This document shows positions 46,148 to 60,735 of a stretch of 64,000 nucleotides of DNA, in pieces. The translations under genes and the position numbers were made by a program. Position 1 is the first letter of the stretch. The number at the start of each line of letters is the position of its first letter. The stretch is from Carallia brachiata (taxonomy: Eukaryota > Streptophyta > Magnoliopsida > Malpighiales > Rhizophoraceae), in contig JADCRB010000001.1 in the NCBI GenBank assembly GCA_021464245.1, forward strand, positions 1 through 64,000. Reading direction: 5' to 3'. The notes below the pieces were generated by a model, which ran no database searches, was not told the origin of the DNA, and was given only the letters and a program-made list of their open reading frames with translations.

Positions 46148-48014
46148 GCTTTCTTTCAATTTTAATTATGAATTAGCTTTTGCATTTCTATAGATTAAGA
46201 AATGGCATATTGATTTATCACTTCACCTCCTTTACTAATAATAATATTTTAATAATTAGAAAAGCATGACTCTTATAACTGCTATTCTTTTGGCAACTGA
46301 AAGGATCCATTGGTTCATAAATCCCAGATTTTAATTTAACCATATATAACTGTCCATACTCAATACATATCATTTGCCTAATTCAAATTATTTGGAAAGC
46401 TAAAGGAGACATTAAGTTTTAGTACCATACGTCCTTACCAAGTTTGTTTAACTAATGATGATTGCATAATCCACTCATTCTTGCAAATTTACAAGTATAA
46501 TATATTCTTGGAAAGAAGACCTGACGGATAAAAAGAGAAAAATTGGACACCCTGAATTTCGGCTTTTAGGCCGGATTTCCCTACTTAATGCAGTATCTAT
46601 GCATTTTCTTTGTTATTAAAAAAAAAAAAAGGTGCTAAACAGATAACAAAGCAATAAATAGACAAAAATTAGAAAAAAAATCACCTCGAGGAATTACAAC
46701 TCCAAAGATGTCTGCTAACAGCAGTGACTCCATACTGGGTAAAGGCTTATCCCAAACAATCAAATTCCATCATCATCAGAAGTTCCAAATTAGCTAAGAA
46801 ATTTGCGCAATAATTAACTTCGTAAAAAATATGTTCATCTGAGTGTTTTAAGTGCTAAAAGCAAAGCTCGAAAACAAGCCCTTTCATGGAAGGAGGGAGA
46901 CGTTTGATTTTCGGACGTTGCGTTTATCCCATTCTACATTTACTTTTGAGATATTGTGAGAAGTGAGCATAGGAAGGAGTGTCAAAAGTTTGAGGAATGG
47001 ACAAAGAGGTGAAAATTTAACCTAACCAACTGCTTCTTAACTTTTAATTTAATCATGAATTATATAATTCTCAGTATATTTCTCTTTCTTTTTCATATAA
47101 TTATCCTTTTTTTTGTTAGTTTGTGTTTTGGGTACTAGCCAATTAATTTTCAGTTTTACAAGAGAATAAAAAAGAGTTGGGTCTTTGTTCTTTTGCAGGG
47201 ACTCAACAGTCAACAAGACATAAATACAAGGGATCTTCTTGACAGTAATTTAATGGAGATTTGAATATTTAGACACTACTTTATATTACCATCAAAATCT
47301 TAGAAACCTTATTTGATATCTCATCTTTTTACTTTTATATATGACTTCAGAATTATATTGATTTATTTTAATTTCTTACAAAATGCAAAAAAAATATTAT
47401 TATTTTTTCACAACAATTAACCAATTATGTTTGTTAAATTTAATAAGAATAACGCAAGAGGATAGCTAGTCTTTCTATCTACATGAAAGAAAAAAAAAAA
47501 AAAATAAAAATCTGCACAGAAGCAAACAAGCCTTTGGTCCCCTCGTTACCCTATCAAAGCAGTGACTAAAATTATGTATGAAAGAACAAAATAAAAAAAA
47601 ATCAAACAGTACTGTGAGATAGATATATTTAATAGATTTTTAACTGTGTAGCAATACACTAAAATATATATATAAAACAAATAATCATCTAATAATTCAT
47701 ATGCATATTTTTTTTTTTCAAGTACGTAACAATACAGTTAAAAGTATACGAAAAAACATACAATCCATCTAATGATTCATAACTATATTTCTTTTTTAAA
47801 TTAAATAAATTTATTACTAACTTATGTCATATCTGTTTTCTTTAAGCAGAATAAAAAGATATATCGTAAATATATTAATTATTACATATAAATTAAAATT
47901 GAGATCACTCATTATTTTTTTTATTTAATCATCCCATGATATGCCACTACTCAAGTATTATTGAATCCAAACAAATCTTCTTCAATTAATCATAATGTTA
48001 ACGAATTTAAAATT

Positions 48015-48060
<46 letters not shown>

Positions 48061-48566
48061 ATTAAAAAATAATATTCCTTTTAAATACAACCATTAAAAC
48101 TGAAGTTTAGGTTAAAAAATATATATATACAACTGTCAGTCAGACTGTTATCTTGAATGATTGGTACCAGCCTCTTTACTGAAATTTACTGCATTGTCAC
48201 TAAAAATTTCCGATACTAAATAATTATTTGACTTTTAAGTGTACATGAGCGTCCGTATCATGGACGTACTTGAACCCGTTTCGCTGCCCTACATGGCTAG
48301 TAGGTAGTGGACATAGTGGTCAAAACAGCTGCCTCGGGAAATGAACCTGCAAACAAACAAGTTTGCAAAATGACAAATTTGGCCTCTTCCCTTGTGCCGA
48401 CGGTCTCCCCGTCCATTTCATTCTCTTTCTCCTTCTTTTCCTTTTTTTTTTTTAACTATTACTTAAATTAAGATTGACAGAATCAAATCAGTTATTAAAT
48501 TTAAAATATTAATAAATTAAAATTTAATCGGTTAAACCAGTTAAATCGGTATTTGAACTGATATTT

Positions 48567-48601
<35 letters not shown>

Positions 48602-50553
48602 TAATTAAAAAAATAATATTTATAGATATTGATTACATATTAACTTTTTTAATTTTAAAGACTAAATTAAAAATTTTGATTGAATTTAAGATTAAATTAA
48701 AATTTTTAATTAAATTTAAAACTTAAATTATAATTTAAATAAATATTGGAGGTCAAATTATAATTTATAAATTATTGATTTACTTAAAACCGGTCCAACA
48801 AGTTTAGTTTTGATCGATTTTTACTGTTTTTGACCAATTTTAACTCATCCGGTTCTTATAGGAAAAATAGCATGAATCCATCTACCAACCGTTGTTTATT
48901 GGAGGTTACCAGTTGAATCGGTCGGACCGTCCGGTCCGAGTCAGTTCTGACAATAATGACTTAAATTATTAAGCTACTCAAAAATAAAGTTGGCAGAAAA
49001 TTGTTCATCAGATGGATTCATCTTTAGAGTGTGTTTAATTCAATTTGAATATTAATTAAGACCCATTTTTATATCATGGTTTTTCATGCATGAAATTGCG
49101 CCCAAATACAAGTGAATTCAAAATTCATATAATTCTTTGTCAAATATTATGATTTTGGATTAGCTGATTAACTATCGGTTTAATGATTTGTTATTTGAAG
49201 TGTATTTAAAATTGTATGAAAACTCGATGGAAGAAAATGTTGAGAAAGAAAAATAATATAAAGAAATTCTTCGCTTATTTGATAACAAAAAAGATAACGA
49301 AAATTATGTGAGAATAGGATAAAAATGGCACACGACATCCACTAAAAAGCTAGAAAATAATCACTAAAATGCTCTTAAAGTACCAATCGTTGTTTATTGT
49401 TTTTTTTTTCCCCTTTGAATTCGTTTATATCAACTGTTGAGTTCTAATTTTTTTTTTTTTTTTGGTTAGAAATTGAAACTAACAGAACCAGAACTTGTTT
49501 GTGTTTTTTTGGCAATTTGGCATAAACATTATTATTTTCATTCTTGAAAAGTTTCATCTAATATACCCAAAAAAAAAAAAGTTTGTAATGAAACGCCAAA
49601 GTAGTGCATAATCGTCCTGAACTTATACTTTTAATTTTGTTTTCTCATTTTCACCTATCTAAATTATGTCCTATTTTGCAACTACATAACATACTGAAAT
49701 AGTCTCCATTTTTTTTTCCCTTGTTATTAGGCGTAAGACATTGGCGTCCATTAATAAAATGTTTTATTATTATTTTGATGTTAAAAAAAAGATCAAATTA
49801 TATATTATTAGAACGTAATAAGCATAAGTGTCATTTTATAAGTATAAATTTCTTTCAATGCACTTTCTCACTAAATTCAAAACAAAAAAAACTATACTTT
49901 CCATTCAATTTCTTTTCTACCTATTTCTAATCTCACCAAACAACTAATTAGAAAATTGTTTTCTTTTTCTTGTTTTCTTGCTTCTAATTTTTTCTCACAA
50001 ATTTCTTTCACATACATCGTTTATCCAAACAAAGCATTAGTCTCTAATCTAAAAATTAAACTCTATTTGATATTGCAACCAGTAATTTGAAACCAATATT
50101 GATTATTCACAATCTGAGATAAAGATCAATGGATTGTAGGGCTATGTTAGTCATAAATCAAAGTAGCCCAAACTTTCTCTTTATAAGGATGTTTTCAATG
50201 GTAATAAAGTGCTAAAAGATGAAAAATGTGGACTACATTGCTATCTTTTATTTATAAGGAAAGCATACCACAAAAAGTTAAAAAATGCCAAAGAATTGTG
50301 CATTGGGTTGTGCCAAAGTGGCCGAAGATATGCTGCTGGAACGTAAAGATATTGGCTTTATTTTAAATTGGTGGTTGCTATTTGACCCTTCAATGCTAAG
50401 AAAAGAGGAGGATCCCTAATGTTAACAAGGAAATGAGTTTTATTACGTATTTTAATCTTCAGTAATAATAAAATAATCATACATTTTATCTAATGATATT
50501 TAATAATTTTTTTTTTAATTTTGGCCCATATTATTTTATTATTACTTTATTAC

Positions 50554-50595
<42 letters not shown>

Positions 50596-51439
50596 CTACT
50601 TGGTATTATTCTAAAGCAATTTGGTGTAAAACCAAAAGAAAAAAAGAGAAATTTGGTAGGGTCAACAACTGTCCTTTCGATTTCTTCTTCAATTGAGTAA
50701 AAAGAAGTAGACAATCATTTATGTTTTGGTCACCAAAAGTAATTGTTCCAAGAAATAGTTTGAAAAACAAATCAGTTTAATCGACTTAAATCAAGTTTTT
50801 TTTTTAAGCAAGAAGATGAACTATACTTTATTTAGATTTTGTAAAAGGATACATCTTCTTTGATAGTGTCATAGACAAAACTTCAGAAGTTAAAATAGAA
50901 GGAGGTTTATGTAACCACTAGATCACGAAAACTTGCTGCCGGCCAATTGCCCCACCGTTGTCCAACCAAGCATTTGTCCATCGTTGAGAATTATTTTACT
51001 TAATTTTTAATTTTTTTAAAAAAATATTAATTTTTATTAAATGATAAAAATTATTATATTTGAGATTTTTTTAAAATGTTAATATTAAAGAAAATTGAAG
51101 TGAAAAAAAAATGTTATTTAAGAATATTTGAAAAAAAAATTATTGAAATTATATAAATACTAATAAAATAAATTAGCATATCTAATTCATGTGTCAAGTA
51201 AAAAAAAATTATATAGATATTCTTTAAGGGTAATTTAGTCCATATAAATTATTATTAATATTAAAAAAGTGAAAAATAATCCGAAAAGTAGTAAAAAATA
51301 ATCAACTGCTGTTATGAAGTGAAATAAGGAAATAAGTAGAATCAAATAGCAATACTAAAAAATTTACCAAACATTTATTTTTCTACTTTTTTAAATTAAA
51401 ATGCAAATGCACCATTTCAAAAATTAATCCAAACACCAC

Positions 51440-51600
51440 CTCTCGACCCCTTGCACAGCTAGCAAACTATTGGATTCAACAACAATAAATTCCAGGTTCC
51501 AACTGCCTCTCGCATTGCTTCTGGGATTGAAAGGAGCTCCACCACTTCGGCTTGATACTTGCCTAGAATAAATTTGAGATAGCAGACACTGGGTGCCGTG
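51440..51600 (-). pseudogene. LINE RNase H-like (RVT_3) remnant
   Basis: On the minus strand a frame gives AMREAVGTWNLEFIVVESNS and then LLAVQG. This pattern, A-R-A with an LEFIVVESNS strand and helix, is typical of the plant-type RNase H domain at the C terminus of LINE polyproteins. The match is short and partly in a second frame with a stop nearby, so it is at most a decayed fragment. Confidence 0.4.
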
Positions 51601-52068
51601 TTCATTTATGCATGTAGCGCCCACGCCTTACCCGTCTCACCACAAGCTACATCATAACATAATTAAAACACATTTTTTTGTAAAATTATTATCAGCAACT
51701 TCTTATTTACAATGAAGAAAAGTCATAATTAAATGTTATTTCAACAAATTAATTATATGTTTAGAAAAAAAATTAGGACTTAATTATATATTTGTTCAAA
51801 ATTCAAGAGTAAATTTTGAATTTAGATAAATTTTAGAGCCTAAAATGTATATTTTAAAATCATGAATCAAACTGGTTTGACCAATTTTTCACTTTAACAT
51901 CCTAATTTTTACCGATTTAACCCAATTGTGACTTTTTTTTTCACCTCTTCCAATTTTATTATAGGACCAAACTAAAAATCCAGTTGATTCTAAATTTTTT
52001 CTTTCAATTAATCGGTGGTCTTGTTTGATTTTCAAAACATTGGTTGAAAGCCCTTAAGTTCATTCTGC

Positions 52069-52338
52069 AGTTGCTTTCTGAAGGGGACAACCAGTGAAAT
52101 GGCAAATGTTCCTTTTTTTTTCTTTTGGTTTTTCTTAAGACATTCAATTTTGAAAACGAGTCTAATTATAATTCACTGGTGCCTAATCTCTTTATTTCAT
52201 AGAGTTGCTTTCTAAAGGGGACAACTAGTGAAATGGGAGATGTTCCCCCTTTTTTTTCTGTTTTTTTCGATACGTTCAATTCTTAAAATGATTGTAATTA
52301 TAATTCACTGGTGCTTAATCTCTTTATTTCGCGGAGTT
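52069..52338. repeat. Diverged two-copy tandem repeat of about 134 bp
   Basis: The units start AGTTGCTTTCTGAAGGGGAC and AGTTGCTTTCTAAAGGGGAC. Both contain TAATTATAATTCACTGGTGC and CTTAATCTCTTTATTTC-like ends. They differ in T-tract length and many single bases, so this duplication is older than those at 34323 and 45864. Confidence 0.75.
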
Positions 52339-54822
52339 CACACTTTCCTTTGGATTCAACTTCAAAGTTAGCACATTAATTTAATTTAAATCAATAGTGT
52401 CTTCATCACAATCAAGCTCTTTTAATTTTTTTGGCCTAAGAAAATCTGTATGTAGTTAAAAATGATCCAAGATATAACTAGAATGGAATATTAAGTCAGG
52501 TCCCTACCTTTATAGGTATTGCATAATTGATAAATGCTATTTTTTTTAACTCTTTATTAGTCAAAGTTACTTCCAAAGACTTTATCCCTGTTTTTTTTTT
52601 TTTTTTTTTCTGTCCAAAGATTTTTTACCTTTCCATAATCACATGATCTAGCCATCGATGATCTAGTGGTAAGGGCTAAACTTACCGATCATGAGATTCT
52701 GACTTCGAGTGCTATCAGAACATGTGATGAAATTAAACGTACATAACACTCCTTACGTCACAAATAATCCAACTTTAGGTTAAATTTACAGGATTTACTC
52801 TCTCATGACTTTAATAATAACAGCGTAACATACCTAGAGCAGGTTCCACTAACCTTTACTCAATTTTTTAACCAAAAAAGAATCTCATGATATACATGTC
52901 CCTATGCAAGTTAATTCTCTGCAATAGTTTTCTTTTTTTCTTTTTCTTTTTAATGAAACATTATATGCATTTATATGCATATGAAGTTTTTTTAAGAATA
53001 GTTAATAAACGTATCGTGCGTCTAGTATAAGTTAAAATATTCTGTTGGGACCTCTTCATTCTATTTGAATTTTAGTGACTTTATTATTATTTTTTTTTTC
53101 TTTTGCATACCAACTTCCCTTGTAATAAAAGAAACCCTACTTGACGCGAATTAGCCAATAAAACATCTCTCTTCCAAATGTATACACCATGCTTTACACT
53201 ATCATATGGCTGCTTTGACTTGGCTTGCAGCCACTTAAAAAAATGCAGTGAAATAATCAAACTAAAGAAACCCAAAAATAAAAAAGAAAGAAATCTAATA
53301 ATTCATATATCTATAGTGGCGTGCTCAACAAAAATTTTAAAGAACTTCTGAAAAAAGAAAGAAAGATGAAACACGTAGAAATTACCTACATGTTTCTTGT
53401 AGTTAGTTGGCTCACCAAACAAGAGAGAAGCACACGATTGAAAACAAAAGTGACATATTCTTAATAATTTGATAGTTGGTACTTATTAATCATAGCTATC
53501 ATCCTCATAAATTAATCCCACTCAGATTCTCGGTAAGCCGCCCTGTCACTAACTAACAAATTTTTATATATTATTAATGTTGTTTTATTATTCATAATGC
53601 AATATTGTTTTATTTGATATTACTTCCTATAATTGACCCCTCGACCCCACTCGAAAAAAAATGTATAAAGGGAACTTAACCAGGAAAAAAATAAAAAGCA
53701 TAAATAAAAAAAGTAAAATAAAATAAAACATTTGCAATAAATTCAACTATTATTAATTAATTTAGCGATAAAAATTGTGTGGATTATGCCTAAAAAAAAC
53801 TTAAGCTTGAATTCTCTAGATGCATTAAATGTTTAAAATAGAGAGTGGAGATAGTGAAATGTCGTATTAACAATCTTAAAATTTATCTGAAAGAAAATTT
53901 TCGTGATCAAATTATATAATATTATATGATAAAATAAAGTATAGGGTAATAAAATCAGTTAGAGTATCTATATTGCATAATCATAAACACATTTATTTAT
54001 AATTAATAATTCACACTGTTTATTGTTTTCAAGCATTGAAATACTTTTTTCTTAATGTTTGAGATAAGAATATTAAGATGCGAACTTTTTATATGTCGAA
54101 ACAATCCTCGGTACCTAATTAAATACTAGATTAAAGAAATCAAGAGTTTAATTATGTAATTTAAAAATTATGTAGATTAATTTTAACTATCAATAAAATA
54201 GTCACATAATTTATTTAAGAGTATATAACAATTTATTTATTTTTTTTAAAAAATTATTAATAATATTTCTTCTTGGTTCAAGAAAATTCGGAATATTAAT
54301 GATACCTAAAAAAATGTCTATTTGTATCTTTTCAATTAACATTTTTATAAAAAAATTAAATTTATGCAATTTCAATCATCAAATAATTTATTATTATTTT
54401 TTTAATGTCAAAATCTTGCTGAATAGTATTTTTCAACGAAAAATATAGATAAATATTAAAAATTACAGACAAAGAATAATTATAATATAATTAATTGATT
54501 AATTTATACAAACATCTATTCATTTTTATTTTTATGTTAATAAAAATAAATATATTTTTATTTAATTTTTATTATAAATAATAATTATTTAATTATACAA
54601 AATAATTAATTTAATATATTATAATTATTTCTCGTCTGTCAATTTGACGAGGGACTCATTTGTCAAATGCTAAATAGTGTCTTACGTGTGACATATGTCT
54701 AAGCCGCGTTAATTAGCGTCGGTCAGTTTAACTTTTGTCATCCATACATACATGCACATATATTAATGGAAAAAAAACCAAAATGAATGAAACAACCTCT
54801 GTTCTGTTCTCTGTGTGGTGTG

Positions 54823-54864
<42 letters not shown>

Positions 54865-55380
54865 CTTACATATCTTAATAAAATATTTTAAATTTTGTTT
54901 CAGAATAAACTGTACTTATTATTTTTTAAACGACGATTGATATTTTTAAAATGTAAAAATAATAAAATATTTTAAAAATATTAATTTTCGTTTCAAAAAT
55001 AACAGATACGGTTATATTCGGAACAAAAATCGACACACCGAATTACTGTATATATAAATTATATATATATATATATATATAATTCTGTACTGTTATTTTA
55101 TCTGCCGTCTTCTCCATATCTCTGTCTCTGTTTCTTTGTTTCTCTGGAAAATTGTCTTGTCAATCTCTGTTTTGGGCTGGCTGTCTCTGTTTCAGTTTCG
55201 AAAAACTCGAAACCTGACCGTTAAATAGACAGCCTATCCTTTTGGAAGCCGCCACCACCATCTCCACCTCTCTGCTTATTCTGTACAAAAAAGCAAATTC
55301 TTCAACATAAAGCCACACATATATAGAGAGAGAGAGAGTGACAGAGACAGAGAGCTGAAAAGATAGAGAGAGAGAGATAA

Positions 55381-58300
55381 ATGGGGTGGGCCGTCTACGC
55401 GAGAATTGCGGTGGTGGCCGCCGTGGTGGCGGACTTGGCGGCGGTGGTGGTGTGCTCTTTTCCGGCGACGCTGACGCTGGAGAGGGCGATTCCGCCGAGC
55501 CACACCTTAGAGCTGAGTCAACTCAGAGAGAGGGACAGAGTAAGACACGGCAGAATGTTGCAGTCCTCCTCCTCCTCCTCCTCCTCCTCCTTTGGTGGGG
55601 TCGTTGATTTCCCAGTTCAAGGCACCTTCGATCCTTTCCTCGTTGGGTTAGCTTCTTCATCATACATCATTTCCTTTTTATTGTTTACATTCTATTGAAT
55701 TTTGTGTTCTTCTGCTTCTTTTTTTGCTTGGTTTATACTTTGGTTGTGTTTTTTGGGGTTTCTATTGTGGTTTAAAGTTCGAAGCTTTGGTTTTCGTTTA
55801 GAAATGGTTCAGTCCTATAAAGGGGAAGTAATTTATGCATATTTTAGAATCTTTCAATGTGTGCAATTGGGCTGTTAATTTCTCTCACTTGTGAGTTTTG
55901 GTGGTTCTTGAAGGCTTTATTATACAAAGTTGCAACTGGGGTCTCCTCCAAAAGATTTTTATGTACAAATAGATACTGGGAGTGATGTTCTTTGGGTTAG
56001 TTGCAACTCCTGCAATGGTTGCCCTCGAACGAGTGGACTTCAAGTGAGTTCACTTTCCCTTTATCCGTCTTCTGTATTAATTTGTTTCTGTCACATTTGA
56101 GTTTGTGAAACAATTGGAGCAATTTAGTCTAGCAATATTTTCAATTTTTCGTCTTTTGGTTCTTTTACAGATACCACTTAATTTGTTTGATCCTGGGAGC
56201 TCATCAACGGCTTCGTTCATCTCTTGTTCAGACCAAAGGTGCAGTCTGGGAATTCAATCATCGGATTCTGCCTGTGCTTCACAAACCAATCAGTGCGGTT
56301 ACACATTCCAGTATGGTGATGGAAGTGGCACATCAGGCTACTATGTCTTAGATTTGTTGCATTTTGATGCTGTTGTTGGCGGGTCTGTGACTAATAATTC
56401 TTCAGCTTACATCGTCTTCGGGTGAGTTGTCATGAATCTGTTAAAATCATAATATTAGTGGTGTAATATTTATTTCTCGGAACTGGGAATTCATGGATTT
56501 CAATGGGGGGATTATAAACAGGTGTAGCACATTACAGACTGGAGACTTGACAAAATCAGATAGAGCAGTTGATGGAATCTTTGGATTTGGGCAACAGGGC
56601 ATGTCTGTAATCTCACAACTGGCTTTGCAGGGAATTACCCCAAGAGTGTTCTCTCACTGCTTGAAAGGAAATGATGCTGGTGGTGGTATATTGGTCCTTG
56701 GAGAAATTGTAGAGCCAAATATTGTTTATACTCCACTTGTCCCGTCCCAGTATGCTCACCGCCCTAGACTTTTTCTCCTCTTAAGAAACCAATTATATTC
56801 CTAAACATATGATTCTATAATATCATGAAACTTTGGCAGACTGAATTATGTGTATTTAAATCCATCTCTTCCAGTTTCATAGCTAGTCTGAATTTGTTCA
56901 TTGCAGCAGATAAGTGTTACATAGCTTAATGTTACTGCTTTACCCATAACATCTTTATAAATATTGTGTCTTGTCTGGCATGGCATTTCCGCTGCCCAAG
57001 TTTATAGTATTTTCTAAAATTGTCGGTCTTGTGAAGTGTGAACATTGGTTGTGTGTTAGTTGTTAGTTGTTTCAATAATGGAAGATTGTTGATAATCTAG
57101 CTATCTGGCTTCTGCTTGCACAAAAGAATATTGACATGGGATCCTCCTGAAGTCCAGGAGTAAGAATTTTTCATGGTCACTTGTTATTGAATTAAACATG
57201 AGTAACCTGTTGTGTTCAGAAATGCAACATTTTTCTTTCTTTGGAAATAAATGTTTCTCTTTTTGGCTTATTCGTATGAGGTTGTTTGGTTTTATTTGCA
57301 CTTTTAGCATTTTTGGAAAATTGTGATATTCCCTCTGTTCACTCGATTCATTAAAGATCTGCAGTTAGCAAACTATATGGTCTTTTTAAACTAACAACAT
57401 TGTTTTCAATAATTATCTCTGCTTTAAAAGGATAATGAGGGAATTTTCCTTTCAGTGCTCTGTTTAACCATAGTGACAATTATGAATTTCTTACCTATCA
57501 ATCACTGACTCAATGAGTTCTTCTTGTTTGAGATTTCTATCTTGTATTCTTTTTCTAAGTGCTGATCATCTTTTTCATGTCACATCACTACTATAATCTG
57601 AGAATGCTTCCTTTAGATGTAACATGAAACTGAGGCATATCGAAAGGTGTGAATTTCATGCCTATGATTTCATAGGATAGAATGTCTTCGCTGGCCGTGG
57701 AGGGTTGATTTGCATGTTTGACCTTTCCCTTCCAGTTATCACTAAACTATGACGATATGTACTGATTTGTTCTCCATTAAACCCATACTATTCATTACCT
57801 TAGGCTCCAATTTCTGATGAAACAAGTCAGAATTGTAAACTTAAGTCCAAGATGCTTCTGTTTGCAGATTCATCTCTCCAATTTAAACTGAGGGCTGAAG
57901 ATATATGCTTTTCATGAAATCACTTAGATCAGCTTTGAGCTTGTTTATTGTTAAACCTTCCACTCAGCAGCAAGCACAACCAGCCTATGAGACATGATTT
58001 AATTTCAAAATAGCTAACTTCAAGTGATACCATCTCAAACTTAAGGTCTAATAATTGTTGAGAACTTGTTGCCATTGGTTTGTTGGATCTCCTAGATTGC
58101 ATATCCATCTTGAATATTTCAGTGCATAGGCCATTCTGCTCATTCCAATTAACACTTGTCACTCTGAGATTGCAGGTCTCATTACAATTTGAATCTGCAG
58201 AGCATATCTGTTAATGGGCAAACCTTACCCATTGATCCATCAATTTTTGGAACATCAACCAACCAAGGAACAATAGTTGATTCAGGAACAACCTTGGCAT

Positions 58301-60735
58301 ACCTTGCAGAAACTGCGTATGATTCTTTTGTCAGTGCTGTAAGTCCAAAAAAAAAAAATTTCTTTCTGTTTTTTCTTCATTAAAAATGAATATTAGTATA
58401 GATCTTCATAATAAATGAGAATCAGCCCCCGTTTTTATATTTTTCTTAAGAATATACTAGAGTTTGAAATGTAATTGTGTACGAAGTTAGTTTAAACTAA
58501 ACTATATTTGTTGACTTCTTTCGCAGATAACAACTGCTGTTTCACAATCTGTGCGTCCAGTTCTTTCCAAGGGAAATCAGTGTTATTTAATTACCTCCAG
58601 GTTCAGTTTCTAAATTTGCTCTCTAAATTTATCCTCTGTCTATGTTGTTGTTATCCAAGGTTGTCTTATCGCACAATTATTTGTCTACTTTATTGGCAGT
58701 GTCAATGACATGTTTCCTCAAGTTAGTTTGAACTTTGCTGGTGGGGCATCAATGATTTTAAATCCTCAGGACTACCTACTGCAGCAAAACTCCATTGTGA
58801 GTTTCTGTGCTTGCTATTTACTAAGTGATTTATGGACATTCTTCCATTTGCATGGAAATTACGACTCTAAGTGACATGGATATTCCTCAGCTAATCTAAG
58901 ATCTTGCCAGTGATTGCCTAAGATTCAATATTTGGTCTTTATTATGTCTAGAATTTCAGTCTTCAATGTTCAGCTTTTGTCTCAAAATTGTGGGAACGGG
59001 TTAACTTTCAGTATTTGTTCTATGCTTTTCTGTATTACTTGCCCAGCCCCTTTTTTTTTTCTGAAATATGTTAACTTCCGCGTCAGCATGGGGCTTGCAT
59101 TTTTATGTTTAAGTCTGCTGCCTTGAAGCGGTGAGGAACCTGCCCTTGGTTTCGATTTATATTTGTGGTCTAATTAGCTCTTATTTTTTTCCTTTCAAAA
59201 ACATATTACAATTTAAGAAAGCTGCTTCCCATTGATTTTTCTATTACATTCATTTGTATTGTTTAGCCACTTTGCTTTGGTGCTGGCCTTTGGTAGCCTT
59301 ATGTTCTGCTAAAAAGAACAACAAATAAAGCATTGTGGTCATCTACCTCATGATTCTGTTGCACATTATTCATTGATTTGACATGGCTTCTGAATCTCTA
59401 ATCAGGGAGATTAAATTTGTATTACAGGGCGGTGCTGCAGTCTGGTGCATTGGCTTTCAAAAAATCCAAGGTCAAGGAATAACAATTTTAGGAGGTATAG
59501 ACACCAATCTTTCTCCTGCCACTATGCAAAAATCTAGGAAACTCCATACCTAATGAGTGTAAACTCTAGGTTTATAATCTGAGTCAGGGATATAGGCCTT
59601 TTACTGAGCTCTGAATTTTCTGACAGTTCAACTGCTATAGAATACCTAGAGTTTTTGTCAAAGGACAAAATAACCTTGCCCGTGAAGTCTTGGCTTTTTG
59701 ACCTCTTGATGTTAGGAACATTGTATCTGAATTGCATATAAATGTAGGAGTTAGAAGCATAGGAGTTCCTCTTGCTATTCTAGAACCTGTCCTCATAATG
59801 AATGCTCCACAAATTTGTTATTCAGCATATGCTTTTCAACATGGTCTTAATTGTCATTCTGTTTCATCCCCCGAACGAATTTGCTAGTATTCCTCTTGTA
59901 TTTCGGCCTTTTCTCATGCAATAAGATTCAGCGTACTATGTGTTCGTTGCTCAATTGATAGCTAAGCCTATTGATATTACCATATGCATGGTTCTCGATA
60001 CAGTATGTGCACTGATCTAGTGATCACCACTCTCCTGCACAAAGTCATGGCCAAGATAGTTCCACATCAAAGTCTGTTTGTAATTTGGGGGATTCTCACT
60101 GACGATTCAACTTTGCCATTTGCTATTTCGTACTTGATATTCTGTTTCTTCTGCTCATCATTCTTCTTCACTGTCTTTAGCAGCTACTTCTGTGGACAAT
60201 ATTGTGAAGCAATTTGTGATTATGTAACAACAGTATTGTTTTCTTTCTGCAGATCTTGTTCTGAAAGACAAAATTTTTGTCTACGACATTGCTAACCAAC
60301 GTGTTGGATGGGCTAATTACGACTGTAAGTTTGCAATTGTCTTCCATTGTAGGCACTGAAATTATGTGAATTTAGAACAATATGATGTCTAAACAAAACA
60401 CCAACGCAAAAGTCAGCCAGAGCCATGCAAATGGACGATTTTTTAAGCTTGTTTTCTTGAGAAAAAAAAAAAGGACTTTTTTCGCACCAAAATACTTAAA
60501 CAAAAACATTGCGATTATCTCACTCATACAGTGATAATTAACTACTAATTTACCATCAGGCTCGACGTCGGTGAATGTCTCTACAGCAAAGAATACTGGA
60601 AAAAGCGAATTCATAAATGCTGGAGAGCTGGACAACAACAGTTCACCACGGAATGTGCCTTACAAACTGATACCAATGACTACAATAGCTTTCCTGGTGC
60701 ATATCTTTATACTTGGTAGTTACATGTTCTTGTAG
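55381..60735 (+). CDS. Plant A1 aspartic protease, A36/A39-like, 10 exons
   Basis: This is a pepsin-family endopeptidase of the secretory pathway. Exons: 55381-55646, 55914-56043, 56171-56421, 56522-56749, 58176-58338, 58527-58600, 58700-58796, 59428-59494, 60253-60324 and 60560-60735. The frame is 507 codons plus TAG. A signal peptide covers about residues 1-26. A serine run encoded by TCC repeats precedes [13 protein letters not shown]. The two catalytic aspartates sit in DTGSDVLWV (Asp109) and [10 protein letters not shown] (Asp327). The plant-type cysteine-rich insert CNSCNGCP and [18 protein letters not shown] follow. The C terminus ends in a hydrophobic stretch ([16 protein letters not shown]), fitting a GPI-anchor signal or membrane tail. 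Intron 4 is 1.4 kb and intron 8 is 0.76 kb. The upstream region is rich in TA and GA repeats. The exact subgroup is inferred. Confidence 0.92.

Larger units (their letters stand above)
40407..55380. other. 15-kb AT-rich intergenic region, no intact gene
   Basis: After the ATP10 3' UTR there is only repeat-type and AT-rich sequence. It holds a fold-back element (40981), two local tandem duplications (45864, 52069) and a weak RNase H remnant (51440). TA microsatellites lie at 48019-48050, 48570-48599, 50565-50591 and 54830-54861, with many A/T homopolymers. Near 45650-45720 a head with GTCAAGTGGTATTGAG and AAATTCGAATCTC looks SINE-like on the plus strand. The open frames at 42371-42598 and 42958-43194 show no motif I know. 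The last 300 bp before 55381 are the likely promoter and GA-rich leader of the aspartic protease. Confidence 0.6.

Noticed and set aside
52648..52740. SINE-like head (ATCTAGTGGTAAGG, GACTTCGAGTGC)
   Set aside because: The tRNA-like boxes are weak and no tail or flanking duplication could be set.
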